A DNA stretch of 64,000 nucleotides from Ascarosepion bandense. Its lineage: Eukaryota; Mollusca; Cephalopoda; Sepiida; Sepiidae. This document shows positions 32,650 through 42,999 of this stretch, one piece after another. Under the pieces are notes generated by a model that saw only the letters and a list, made by a program, of their open reading frames with translations, was not told the origin of the DNA and searched no databases. The stretch lies in NCBI GenBank assembly GCA_037127315.1, contig JBBBDQ010001123.1:555001-619000 (forward strand), given 5' to 3'. Position 1 is the first letter of the stretch. Each line of letters begins with the position of its first letter. A program made the translations under genes and the position numbers.

Positions 32650-33187
32650 AGTGAATAAGTGTTGGTTAGATCCAGTGACTTGATCCAAAGAATTGTGAGT
32701 TCAATACTTGGCTGCAGAAATAAACGAATAACTTAGGTTTGAGTTAAAGGAAGATAACTACATGACATCCGGGAGTGCCATGGCAAATAGATCGAGAACG
32801 ATATTGTCGGGATTATCTCACCGACAAGTGGTGAGGGAAGGAAAGACGATGTAGCACTTTTTTAATCTCTCTAGGTCTCGTTCAACGTGATTCGACGAGA
32901 CCAGAGCGTCTATATAAGAATCGTCAATTCCATGACCCTGGTTCGGTCGGGAGAAAAATTAATATTTTAGACGACGACGTCAGAGTACTTACTTAACCCC
33001 CACCCCACCCCAGACTTACCCTCGGTGAGTACAAGACCTTGTTCTTTCTTTCTCTCTTAGCTACCGCAATATACCCCAGTGATAAAAAAGGGTTCAGTTC
33101 GAAATTTCAAGCAGTTGAAGAAAGCTAGTGCTTACAACGGCCCAAACGTCGTGAAGATAGCAATATACTACCTTATCTCTGAAGTAT
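32650..33187 (+). mobile_element. SINE-B copy split by a solo LTR
   Basis: The head (GTGTTGGTTAGATCCAGTGA, GAGTTCAATACTTGGCTGCA) and body run to CGAGAACGATAT at 32804. The body resumes at 33069 with ATATACCCCAGTGAT and continues to CAAACGTCGTGAAGATAGCA. The break is exactly where the intact copies read GGATATACCCC, so the 264 bp between are a later insertion. Confidence 0.85.
32805..33068 (+). mobile_element. Solo LTR with 4-bp target duplication
   Basis: The insertion begins TGTCGGGATTATCTCACCGA and ends CTCTTAGCTACCGCA, so it has the TG...CA ends of an LTR. It is flanked by ATAT on each side (32801-32804 and 33069-33072). A TATA box (TATATAA) lies at 32911-32917, with downstream sequence suited to transcription start. 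There is no internal region, hence a solo LTR left by recombination. A 4-bp duplication suits some Ty3/gypsy lineages. Orientation is taken from the TATA box. Confidence 0.75.
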
Positions 33188-33397
33188 AAACTCTCTTAAC
33201 CTAAAGAAGGAAATACATTTTACATGCTGCTTGATAAACGTCTAATCAACATTTTCGTGTTCGATAAGATCTTTACAAATTCACTCAGGAAAATTGACAT
33301 AAAAAAGGAACATTTTTATTCGCAGTAATCGGACGCTGGGGGTCTGAAAATTCCCCATTACATAAGTGTCTCTAAATTTGCTAGTCCGATTCTCTCT

Positions 33398-33607
33398 TTT
33401 TTTCCTTTTTTTTTTCCTTTTTTTTCCTTTTTTTTTCCTTTTTTTTTTCCTTTTTTTTTCCTTTTTTTTTCCTTTTTTTTTTCCTTTTTTTTTTCCTTTT
33501 TTTTTTTTCCTTTTTTTTTTCCTTTTTTTTTTTCCTTTTTTTTTTCCTTTTTTTTTTCCTTTTTTTTTTCCTTTTTTTTTTCCTTTTTTTTTTCCTTTTT
33601 TTTTTCT
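33398..33607. repeat. (T8-12 CC)n minisatellite
   Basis: About 18 units of 8-12 T followed by CC give a pure pyrimidine strand of about 210 bp. The lysine/glycine-rich frame on the other strand (KKKGKKKGKKK) is a by-product. Long homopurine-homopyrimidine mirror tracts can form triplex DNA. Confidence 0.95.
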
Positions 33608-34119
33608 GTTGAAATATCTATCCAGTAAAAATCTCAAGTCCATTTGAAAAACGAAAATAATGAGTTCTTCAAATGACGGTGAAAAATGTAACGCACGGCC
33701 ATCGTCGGAGTTGCAGTCTCTGAAAGGGACCAATGTGCATTGTTTCATGTGTCTATAAAGTCAAATGCATAAGAGTCAGATAACAACACAGAAGTTGCTA
33801 GTGCATCCTGGTGACGATACGGTGTTATCATCTGTTAGTAGTTCTTATTCTCTTGACCTCACTATGATTAACTAAGGTGGTTTCATATGCCTTCATTTAC
33901 CTCTAAAACTTCCAAGCTCTAGACCAAGAGGTCTTACTGCCGGATGTAGTTAATCGTTACACCCAGGACTTTTTCAACTTCTTATACTATCAAATTCTTT
34001 AAAAATTAATTTTAAGAACACCACACACACATATCGATATATTTGTTTTTTAAACATATGCTGTTTAATATAAGAGACAATGAATGTCTATTATGTTTAA
34101 TCATGAGCCGTTCTAAACA

Positions 34120-34260
34120 TCGTATTTTGGCTTTAATTTCAGTTGAAAATAAAGACAAAAATTCTCCAACATTTGGATAATTCTTTATTAATTTGGTTCT
34201 AGCTTTCGGCTCACATGAGCCATCTTCAGAGAGGTTATTAAGACTGTAATACAATAACAT
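34120..34260 (-). repeat. Repeat related to the palindrome arms, with a CTGAAGA..GAAA motif
   Basis: On the minus strand CTCTGAAGATGGCTCATGTG then AGCCGAAAGCTAGAACCAAA, followed by an open stretch (KLIKNYPNVGEFLSLFSTEI). The arms of the palindrome at 34667-35024 share ATGTGAGCCGAAAGCT and a similar reading (RPDKKFNKYCDFLLSLNDIT). This is a dispersed repeat rather than a gene. Confidence 0.45.
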
Positions 34261-34514
34261 CCACCATCACCGACGATTTTGTGTTGACATAAAACTCCGC
34301 TAGGCAACGGCAATAGTTACCAAAAATAACAAACGCAGTTCGCAAATTTGCAATGCAGTTCTGTGACGTCGCACCGCGTGATAGCACGAAATGACAACAG
34401 AACCATGTATTCAAACGCAATGTAACGTGCTATGACCGGATTTAACATAATAGACATTCATTCTCTTATATTTAACAGTATATGTTTAGAAAATTATTTG
34501 CTGCCTCGATACAC

Positions 34515-34541
34515 TATATATATATATATATATATATATAA
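34515..34541. repeat. (TA)n microsatellite
   Basis: About 13 TA units. Confidence 0.9.
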
Positions 34542-34666
34542 ATCAAGTTCACGTGTGGTTCTTTATAATATGAAGATTTAAGAAACCAGTTAGTACTTAA
34601 GGAATAAAAAGCCAACAAAATTGTACCAATATTGTCAATAAATATATATATTGTGTGTATTTTGGC

Positions 34667-35021
34667 AGCATTTTTTCATTAATGCAGGTTTCATTGAATA
34701 GTTTTGTCTATTAATTTTGTGTAGGATCCGTTCATACCGTCTGATATACTTGGTGATGTCGTTCAAAGACAACAAAAAATCACAGTATTTGTTGAATTTT
34801 TTATCGGGTCTAAGCTTTCGGCTCACATAATGTGTTAATATTTACTCTTTGATAATGGCTTATGTGAGCCGAAAGCTTAGACCCGATAAAAAATTCAACA
34901 AATACTGTGATTTTTTGTTGTCTTTCAACGACATCACCATCAAGTATATCAGACGGTATGAACGGATCCTACACAAAATTAATAGACAAAACTTGTCTAT
35001 ACTATTCAATGAAACCTGCAT

Positions 35022-35024
<3 letters not shown>
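34667..35024. repeat. Near-perfect palindrome, about 165-bp arms
   Basis: The left arm 34667-34829 and right arm 34859-35024 are reverse complements with one substitution (CTTTGAACG against CTTTCAACG) and two indels: a 3-bp ATC and a 10-bp insertion in the right arm. The loop is about 29 bp. Both arms end in an ATTAATGCAGGTTTC-type block. Each arm is open for about 45 codons (RPDKKFNKYCDFLLSLNDIT, then YIRRYERILHKINRQN). (TA)n follows the right arm. Confidence 0.9.

Positions 35025-35055
<31 letters not shown>
35025..35055. repeat. (TA)n microsatellite
   Basis: About 15 TA units abutting the right arm of the palindrome. Confidence 0.95.
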
Positions 35056-35056
<1 letters not shown>

Positions 35057-35244
35057 TTATTATGTGTTAATGTTTTTGAGAGAAAAGAAGCACGAAAAGA
35101 AAGATTTTGAGGTCGGAATTTTCGCACGCGCTTTTGTTCTTTTTCAACGATACGAGAAATATTCAAATAAGCGAGACTCACTCTTCCGAGGATGATGCTG
35201 TTAGAGCTCTCCCTGTGGAAATTTGTGTTAACCCAAATCCATAT

Positions 35245-35300
35245 TTAACCCTTTGTTGCATGTTGGATACAATTGTAACCAATACGCAACAAAGGGTTAA
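35245..35300. mobile_element. Possible miniature TTAA element (piggyBac-like ends)
   Basis: TTAA at 35245-35248 and 35297-35300 flank a 48-bp segment whose ends are an 11-bp inverted repeat (CCCTTTGTTGC and GCAACAAAGGG). TTAA duplication with CCC-starting ends is the piggyBac pattern. The element is very short, so it could also be a chance hairpin. Confidence 0.35.
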
Positions 35301-35564
35301 TGTATGAACTTATTCTGAAAATGAATTTCAACTTCGATCAGTGTCTTTTTTGTCGGCTGTTGAATGAAGACGCTAAAAATCACACATCTGGTGTCATCAA
35401 CGTTATGAAACGATTGGCTGAAGTGTGAAAATTGTCTCTGATTTTTTTATGGTTATTGAACCGAAGATATAACTTTTATGGTTTCTGAACCGAAAATATT
35501 TATACAACTTCTTTTATGATTATTGAACCGAAGATACTTATATAATCAGATTTATGAATTAAAA

Positions 35565-35660
35565 GTACATTGCGACAAGGAAATTTGTACGTTTCGAGAT
35601 TTCTATGTCGTCATCAGGCGATGTTGGTTGTGAAAATTATTTACATTTAAATACAAAAAA
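35565..35660 (-). mobile_element. Single arm of the 19480-type fold-back repeat
   Basis: TACATTGCGACAAGGAAATT, GTACGTTTCGAGATTTCTAT, GTCGTCATCAGGCGATGTTG and ATTTACATTTAAAT match 19487-19577. On the minus strand it contains CTGATGACGAC..CTCGAAACG. Confidence 0.6.
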
Positions 35661-36219
35661 CAATCGGTTTGCTATTTGTATATTGTGGGAAGATATAAAA
35701 TGTTTGTTTCTTTTAACCAGTCAGAATAAAAATTCACTTTGAAATTTGGCCAGTAGTTTCTATTTTTACGGAATACATACCTTTTTTTTTTCTTTTTCCC
35801 TAAATTTCAAAGGGTCAACTACTTTAACCTAATTTTACTTTTATTACTTTTCACTAGATTGTTTGATATATTCATTCTTGTTCCTTTCATCTTTCTCCGT
35901 ATCTTGACCTCTTCTCATAGAAAACAGGAAGATGAAGAAAGAAATAACTTTTATACTTAAAGGAGCTTTTAAGTAAATTTACTCTTCTTATCAGTACGTA
36001 TTTAAAGCTTTGAATCATTAGAATTCCATTTTTTATTCTAATTTACTTGTTACTCTCATTAGCCCATCTTTTTAATATCTTTTTAATTTTTAATCTCATC
36101 AATTATTTTCCTTAAGCGATTTATTGGGTATATGCATGTTAATTATTGTAAAGTTTTTTTTTCTTAATCCATATTCTAAGGTATATATATTAGATATATA
36201 TATATATATTATTATTATA

Positions 36220-36335
36220 TCTGCATTGTCCTTTCAGGACGTAGGCGATTATAGCCTTCCACGTTTCTCCCTACCCCTGGTGGCTCTTGTCACGCTTTCT
36301 CGCGTTACACCACGCAAACCCCGCTCTGCCTTCTA
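36220..36335 (-). mobile_element. LINE-R 3' fragment
   Basis: CCTTTCAGGACGTAGGCGAT through CACGCTTTCTCGCGTTACAC and CCCCGCTCTGCCTTC, the 3' coding end of LINE-R on the minus strand. A longer copy begins about 150 bp to the right in the same orientation. Confidence 0.75.
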
Positions 36336-36489
36336 CTAGCTGAAGCTCATAAATCTAGAATATAAATGTATAGAAACTAGCATGGTTACAAAATGAAGGA
36401 TCATTTTATATATTGATTATAATAGATTTGATCTACCACTTCATATTCACAAGATAGTTTCTTATAAACAGTTGGCATATATTTTCTTC

Positions 36490-36985
36490 TATGTGCCCTG
36501 TACTTTCAGGACGTAGGTGATCGTGGCTTTCCACGTCTCCTTATCCCTGGTGGCTCTTAGCACGCTTTCTCCTGTTACACCACTCAAACGCCGCTCTGCC
36601 TTCCACCTGCCCAGGCCCTTCATGTATGTTACACGCTACTTTCTTTTCTTTCTCTCTCTCTCTCTCTCTCTCTCTCCTGTTAGTATCAGATTCTCCAAGA
36701 CCTCCTTCCTCATTGCATGTCCCAGGAACTTTAGCTGTCTTTTCCTTTTCGTTTCCATCCTTTCCAAAACCTCATCATTGCTCACGTGCTCGATCCATGA
36801 TATCAGCAGCATCCTTCTGTAGAATCACATTTCAGTTGCTTCACTTCTTTCCTTCATCTTCGATGAGATTGTTCATCATTCACTGCTACATTGAAGAACT
36901 TCATCACATCGCAATCTAGTACTCTCTTTTTTTGTTTCTAGTAAAATTTTCTTGTCTCTTACAACTCTACTCAGCTTCCAAATTT
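36490..36985 (-). pseudogene. LINE-R reverse transcriptase C-terminal fragment
   Basis: Minus-strand frames give the WFYRRMLLISWIEHVSNDEV-type block, ERMETKRK, RQLKFLGHAMRKE and GGLGESDTNRR, ending at the TFQ..KGT end. A (CT)n expansion at 36654-36676 replaces the IEGKRDRG region. Upstream part to about 36985 covers SLETKK..RLRC..VLQC. Confidence 0.75.
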
Positions 36986-37215
36986 TAACGGTATTGTTAA
37001 TGTAGGCACAGTAGTAAGTGTAAAAAAAAAATTCCTTCGGCGTACAAGAAAGCAGTGACAAGTATTTGAACCACGTTGATTTAAATGTTTCTATTTGTGT
37101 GTGTAGAAACAAAACATACTTTGAAATATGGAGGAAATATTAGCTTCTGTGGTTAAGATTCAGCAACAACAGCAGTTGTTGGAACTGCAGAAACAACAAA
37201 AGTTAAAGGAAATAA

Positions 37216-37657
37216 TCTCTCTATATAAAAGGTAATCTGTAAGTCTGTGTGTGACTGTTCCCTATGCACGCCTACATTTTTTAAGCTACGCCATTCAAAC
37301 TTTCTAGGGACACATATCTACAGGAAAGCCAGGGCGACACATACTTATTGAGTTCAGCAATTTTCCCTTTCGCACTTTTTGGCTAATGGTTCAAATTGTT
37401 TACATTTGTTCCGTAAAACATCTAAGATCTAAGATGGTTGCTAGATTACGTCACAGAAATCAAATCATACGTGTCAAACGCGACTAAAATATTTTATTTT
37501 AAAAAAATGAGTCTGTATATTTAATTTTTATTCCGACGTTTTAAAAATTCATTTGGTCAACAACAAAAAAATGAATAACTTTCCCTGTAATTTTGAAACA
37601 AGAAATATTAAAAAATGTAGACGTGCATAGGGAACAGTCACGCGCACTTACAGATTG

Positions 37658-37711
<54 letters not shown>

Positions 37712-37809
37712 ATGATTATATTTTAAGTGTCTGCAGCGAATTTAAACGTATGTTTCATCCGCTGAAGAAATTAAAATGTTCTACGGGTAACGCCGGGCTA
37801 TGCTGCTAG
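37216..37809 (+). mobile_element. Helitron inserted in the gypsy gag, with subterminal inverted repeats
   Basis: Begins TCTCTCTATATAAAAGG after an A and ends CGCCGGGCTATGCTGCTAG before a T. Removing it restores continuous flanking gag sequence (GGAAATAA|TTCTTAAATA). A 60-bp block near the 5' end (37223-37284, with TGACTGTTCCCTATGCACG) is repeated inverted at 37608-37663, followed by (TA)n and a 3' tail. Subterminal inverted repeats with an internal microsatellite resemble DINE-1/Helentron-associated elements. Confidence 0.8.
37662..37704. repeat. (TA)n microsatellite inside a Helitron
   Basis: About 20 TA units following the inner inverted repeat. Confidence 0.95.
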
Positions 37810-38599
37810 TTCTTAAATAATCGAAACTTGAACAAAAACTTACACTACAGGAAATATCGGATGAATCCTTAATCTGCGATACAATGCCAAAGAAATTCAG
37901 GAAAAGGATGTGCATAGATACATGAGAAAGAAAAATTTACAAAAAAGAATCCGTTTAAAATGTGGAAGAGAAAAGCACGGTGACGACTGTCACTTCAACA
38001 ATTCGAAATGTTACCACTGAGGTAAAGGACATATAAAGTCACACTGTAAAACTAAACCAAGAATAATTCTAACAAGAAAAAAATGTACACAGCATTGCAA
38101 CAGAAAATATCTTTGAACATTAACAATGTTGATGTGAAAATGTTATCAGACACTTTTAGTGATGTCACAATAATCGGGGAAGCCATACGAAAAGAAATCG
38201 CAAAATCTATATTAAGAACTTCGAAAGTTGTGAGTAGTGTCTCAGGTGATTTTTTTTTTTCTGGAAATGACTTGTATTGTCTCATTCTGTAATAATCTTT
38301 GTTTTTTTACACACGTTAAAAAACACTACTTATTTGGTACTGGATGGAATTATTTGGGATTTGCCTATAAACGTGAGAGGACAAGCTACCAATTTAGAAA
38401 ACATTAAAGGAAGAATCGAACAAATGTTTACCGGTTGTTCTGTCGAATAAGTTGGGTCAGTGTTCCAAATTCAAAGCGAAATTTCAAACGAAAAAAAGTT
38501 CGGCGTCAGTATTTAAGCTGAAACAGTGTGTACCATTCGCAGTATTGCATGAAGTCAGCGAAAAATTAAATAGACTTAAAAAATATATATATATATAAC

Positions 38600-39305
38600 T
38601 GCTAGAAAGTGAGTTATAATTCATACATATACTCAAGTTTTTGATTGTCATTCTTTCTTTCAATTCTAACCTTCATTTGAAAAAGGAAGCTACTCATTTT
38701 TTACGCATGCGTACTAACAAAATATTTGTTTTGTTTTTTTTGTTTTTTTTTTTCTTAAAAAAGGCAATCAGAAACCAAACGATCTTCTTCTTTGACTTTT
38801 GATTTACTCTTTAATGCTCTGGTAAATTTTCATAAAATGATGGGTGATTCTGCGTAATTTTTATACAAGGCAACTAAAAAAACATTTGGTATTTTATATA
38901 TGACCAAAATATCTCCTTAACAAATGAAGGGAGATCATAAGTATGTGTCGCCATAGAAATAAATATAAATTACAATAATTATCCTATTCCCCCAGTTAGT
39001 CCCGATAATAAATTTCAAAATTTCCATTAAAGTTGACCTAGCAGTTACCTGCACACCACTTACCCTGCTAATCCAAGGGTCAGGCCACATACCTCCCACT
39101 AGTAAGGAAGAATTACTACTAGCTTCTTCCCCCAGCCCAACCCAAAGAGAAACCAATACATCATTAACGCCTTCCTTTACCTAAACTAACCTCTGGGCTT
39201 AGAATGTTCTTCCTTCTTTGTTTAGAAGGGGTCGAAGAATGCATGCTTTAAAGTGACATGTGGAAAATGGCTATTTCTCCACTCTGTTTATCTGAATTAA
39301 AAGGT

Positions 39306-39338
<33 letters not shown>

Positions 39339-40130
39339 CGATCCCGAAATAAATAAGACAGATAACCTGGGAAAAGATAAGCTTTCTAGCTGCTTTAAAA
39401 ATCAGTGTTCATGCTAAGGTCTTCTATTCTCAGAAAATAACGATTTCATTTGCGGGTCCAAATCCAAGCTTTGACTGTGAATAAAGGGAAAGAGATCCGC
39501 ACGAAACAAAATGCTGTTCGCTTTGCTCTGATACCTGCATGAATAAGACTTTCAGATTTTGGTATCTGCACTTTGCTCTGCCTAAAAACATCTTTCTTCT
39601 TCTAGAAATGACATTCGAAGATGCTAACTCATTTTATTTAAATCTCCGATGCATGAAATCTCAGATGCATGAAATAGCTTTAAAGTGTACAAATCTGTTT
39701 AGAGTGTAGGAATGCATAAGGCGATAATCTCTCCTTTGGGAGAATTGTTTGATGTCTTAAGGGTCTCTTGAGGGACACGTGATAATGCGTTAGCGAGACT
39801 AGCTAGTTGCTGGTTAGCACAAGGCGGACGCAGATTTTAGTTGCAGTTTCGTTGGCTGTGGTAGGGGGGTGCAGTTCCCACGAGTCCTACATATTACAGA
39901 CTGTAAACAATAGCGGGTATCAGTTTTTATGGTTTTATAACAGTGTATCTCAGTTTGAAAAATCGCTATGATGGCACATACACTGAATATATAAAAACTT
40001 CAAGGTGTGAACCTAGTAGATACCCGACATTTCGAATACCTCTGTCTATGGATTCGCTATGACAGAGAAAAGAGTAGCTTAACATAAAATAGGCTGTGGT
40101 TGGAATAGTTAATACCAAACACATCAAATA
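38600..40130. other. AT-rich intergenic sequence
   Basis: No gene recognised. TACAAGGCAACTAAAAAAAC at 38869-38888 resembles the mariner terminal repeat at 3846 but has no partner. (TA)n at 39309-39337. Directly repeated CCGATGCATGAAATCTCAGA-type units at 39645-39673. Confidence 0.4.
39309..39337. repeat. (TA)n microsatellite
   Basis: About 14 TA units. Confidence 0.9.
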
Positions 40131-40144
40131 CCTCGGCATATGGA

Positions 40145-40745
40145 TCTTCTATGTGTCGTGTCCCTTCAGAACGTAGGCGATCATGGCCTTCCACATTTCC
40201 CTATCGCTAGTGGCTCTAAACACGCTTTCTCCGCTTACTCCACCCATACCCCTCTCTGCCATCCATTTGCTCAAGCCCATCAAGTATGTTACGCGTTGCT
40301 TTCCCTTGTCTCTCTTTCCCTCTATCTAACCTGTGAGTATCAGATTCTCTTATCCCTCCATCCTTATTACATGTCCCAGAAACTTCAGCTGCTTTTCCTG
40401 ATGTTAAGTATCAATTTCCTTTTCGTTTCCATCCTCTCAAAAACCTCACTGTTGCTCGGTCCATGGTATCCTCAGCATCCTTCTGTGTACCACATTTTAA
40501 TTACTTCAAGTTTTTTTCTTTATTTCTGGTAAGATTGTCCAGCATTCGCTGCCATATAGGAACATACATCTCATAACAATCCAATATTCTCTTATTTGGT
40601 TCCAGTTAAATTTTCCTGTCTCTTAATACGCTACTCAGATTTTTAATGTATCCTTGGCCATACGAATTTGCCTTAGGATCTCAGTGTCGCACTTTCTGTT
40701 AGATGTTATGGTGAAACACACCTATTCTATAGTGAATACTCTCCC
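40145..40745 (-). pseudogene. LINE-R reverse transcriptase C-terminal fragment
   Basis: Minus-strand blocks equivalent to SLEPNKR..CYEMYVPIWQRM, VIKMWYTEGC..YHGPSNSEV and RMETKRKLILNIRKSS, then MGLSKWMAERGMGGVSGESV and FRATSDREMWKAMIAYV. Several frameshifts and short deletions. The 3' UTR is lost. Confidence 0.7.
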
Positions 40746-40764
40746 ACCTAATTTAAGTAGGAAG

Positions 40765-41090
40765 TAGTAAGTGGAACGAGGGTTAGTTGATGTTGGACGA
40801 TAGTAGTCGACAGTTAGTCGAATACGAAAGTAGTCAGCGACCTGGCAAAATTACACTGCGTAATACATATTATATCAAGTTCCTAACGTTTTGTACGTCG
40901 AAACTATTAGGACTTTAAAACAAATACTAGCATTTTTTTAAAATCATATCACGCCGAGAAAGGCGGTAACGCCACTGATGTGCAGGGGGCTACGTAAGAG
41001 TGAAAAGATTGGAAAAGAGAAAGCCGGAAACTACATCCTAAACAGGGAACAAGGGATGAGCCTCTTCACCTGTTCAGCAGACGTGACTGC
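40765..41090 (-). mobile_element. LINE-D 3' end with shared downstream flank
   Basis: 40936-41090 is the LINE-D tail in reverse. 40765-40935, beyond the poly-A side, is not part of other LINE-D copies but is found, inverted, beyond the tail of the copy at 58665-58865 (shared blocks: AGTTCCTAACGTTTTGTACG, TAGTATTTGTTTTAAA in reverse). The two therefore share about 320 bp. Confidence 0.7.
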
Positions 41091-41595
41091 GAAAATAACT
41101 CCACAACAATAGAACACTTTCCAAACTGAACATAGAATAGACCGTGTTAGAGGTAGTTTCACCCAACACTGCAAATTGCTATAAATCCAAAACATCAACC
41201 TGAAATCTCAAGTTATGTTCTTAAATAGCCTTATCAGGTCGAGTGTTCCATATGGATGACATGCATGGCGCCAAACCCGTTCAGTAATGTCTAAACTAAA
41301 GAATCCCTGTGTAGTTAGTAAACTAGTCTCGTAGAGCATTACCACTGTAGTGTTTTCTATCCCCACAGGGTTCTCAACACTCGTGGCCTTGTGCCATATT
41401 AAGCTAAGTAGCTACCTATATTTACTCATGATCACATCACCGAGACAAAGCGGTTGAAAAAACAGTCTTGCAATACCATTACGATTATAGTGTCTGCCTT
41501 CCCTTCTTTGATTTCTCCCCACAAACTTACATCTTGATGCACTGGACAGACGTCATAAAAATACCCATGCAAATAACTTTTATATTATTTACATT

Positions 41596-41900
41596 GTTCG
41601 GACTGTTGTCTTAATATTTAATGCTATGTTTACGATGTTTCTGCCGTTGTACGTTCCGGTCTTCTTCAGGTGCTAGAAATATTGAACTGGACCCTTATTT
41701 TGATCGCTGGGGTATATCCTTCTCATTCTATGTGTGATGCTACTTCCGGAGGCTTTGTAATTATCTCCCTTTAACTCAACTCTCTAAGTACACATGGCTC
41801 AGTGGATATAGGTGTTGGTTAGTTCCAGTGATTTGACCAAAAAATTTGAGTTCAATACCTGGCTACAGCAGTTGGGAACAAATAACTTAAAAATAGCTTT
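41596..41900 (-). mobile_element. SINE-B copy with inverted head
   Basis: The body (41596-41796) is in minus orientation: TCGGACTGTTGTCTTAATAT, GTCTTCTTCAGGTGCTAGAA, TTGATCGCTGGGGTATATCC. The head that should follow in the same orientation instead reads forward on + (41808-41900): GGCTCAGTGGATATAGGTGT, TGGTTAGTTCCAGTGATTTG and GAGTTCAATACCTGGCTACA. So the head is flipped relative to the body. Confidence 0.65.
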
Positions 41901-42548
41901 AGCCTTTCTGCGCGGTGTTTTTTATTACAATGATTTCTAATCCTTCTTTGGACAGCAGCGACAGATGTTATCTAAACCAATCAAAGAACGAAGTTTAATT
42001 CCTCTTCTACTGACGCCTTTGGAAATAACATTTTTGACAAAGGTTCATTCATTTTAAAGTTTGAAGTAAAGAATAATAGGTAAAAAGAACAATAATAATT
42101 TTTTGAAAATAAACTAGACGCATTACGCTTATAAATATTTTTTACGGATTAATCATGTTATGTACAGACACAAAACTATAAATATTTGGAATATTCCCTT
42201 CTTGTCTAACAAATTCAAGAACTGGCTCGCAACTTTTATTTTTGGCGTCTATAATCTTCCATACTGAATGAAGTTGCAAGTATTTTTTCCTTACTTTGAG
42301 TTCTGCAAAGTCGATTATTAAGAGATTACCACTGCTGCTTACGTCAAAAGCACGATTCTTTCAACGCCGTCTATATTTATTTTTTTATTTTTTCATTGTT
42401 TTATTTTTCATTTTTTTATTTTTTTAGAATGTTATTGGTCTTACTGACACTAGACTATGGCAATTATTCCCTGGAGGCACTGAACATTTCAAACGTAATG
42501 AGGGGCAGCTATTTCGAAAACCGAACGCGTGCATATTTCACACACATA

Positions 42549-42549
<1 letters not shown>

Positions 42550-42590
<41 letters not shown>
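42550..42590. repeat. (TA)n microsatellite
   Basis: About 20 TA units. Confidence 0.95.
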
Positions 42591-42593
<3 letters not shown>

Positions 42594-42849
42594 AGTTATT
42601 TCATATATAATACGTAACTTGCGATACACGCGCATTTTATACTCGTTGCTCAAAGCAAAATGAAAGCTATCATTTCTAATGCTAATTATCAAGACAGTCA
42701 ACCAGTAAAAAGTTTTAAAACACCTGACGCATCACAATGTTCCTAGGATTTATTTGATATTGTTAAAGACAAGCGCAAACTATCATGCTTAAAAAATAAA
42801 CGTGTCAGACCATGAAGCAACTATTTCCAAACATTTTTTTCTCTAGACT

Positions 42850-42955
42850 AAACTATCGCCCGGTTCACACTCCACCCACATCTATTGAACAGGTGAAGAG
42901 GCTCATCCCTTGTTTCCTGTTTAGGATGCGGTTTTCTCTTTTCTAATCTCCTCTG
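42850..42955 (+). mobile_element. LINE-D fragment without tail
   Basis: TAGACTAAACTATCGCCCGG, TTCACACTCCACCCACATCT and CATCCCTTGTTTCCTGTTTA, then it stops at TTTTCTAATCTCCTCTG. A second copy begins at 43000, giving a partial tandem duplication of about 155 bp. Confidence 0.75.
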
Positions 42956-42999
42956 TTTGTCTTTCTTTTTTTCTTTTTTTTTTTTTCAATTGGCGTAGA

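Larger units (their letters stand above)
37128..38585 (+). pseudogene. Ty3/gypsy gag and protease remnant
   Basis: ATG at 37128 opens MEEILASVVKIQQQQQLLEL, a gag start with a glutamine-rich stretch, broken by a Helitron at 37216-37809. It resumes with gag C-terminal sequence and a zinc knuckle: CGREKHGDDCHFNNSKCYH (about 37959-38015), where the second knuckle's Cys codon is TGA. Then comes a retropepsin: INNVDVKMLSDTFSDVTIIG (about 38117-38176), where the family DTGSD active site is DTFSD, so the key Gly is changed. A later segment reads LPINVRGQATNLENIKGRIE, the start of RT. Frameshifts near 38250 and 38450. No LTRs seen. Confidence 0.8.

Noticed and set aside
33281..33748. 155-codon open frame rich in KKKGKKK
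   Set aside because: Translation of the (T8-12 CC)n array; no non-repeat domain.
38869..38888. Second mariner terminal repeat
   Set aside because: Resembles the end at 3846-3870 but has no partner or transposase nearby.
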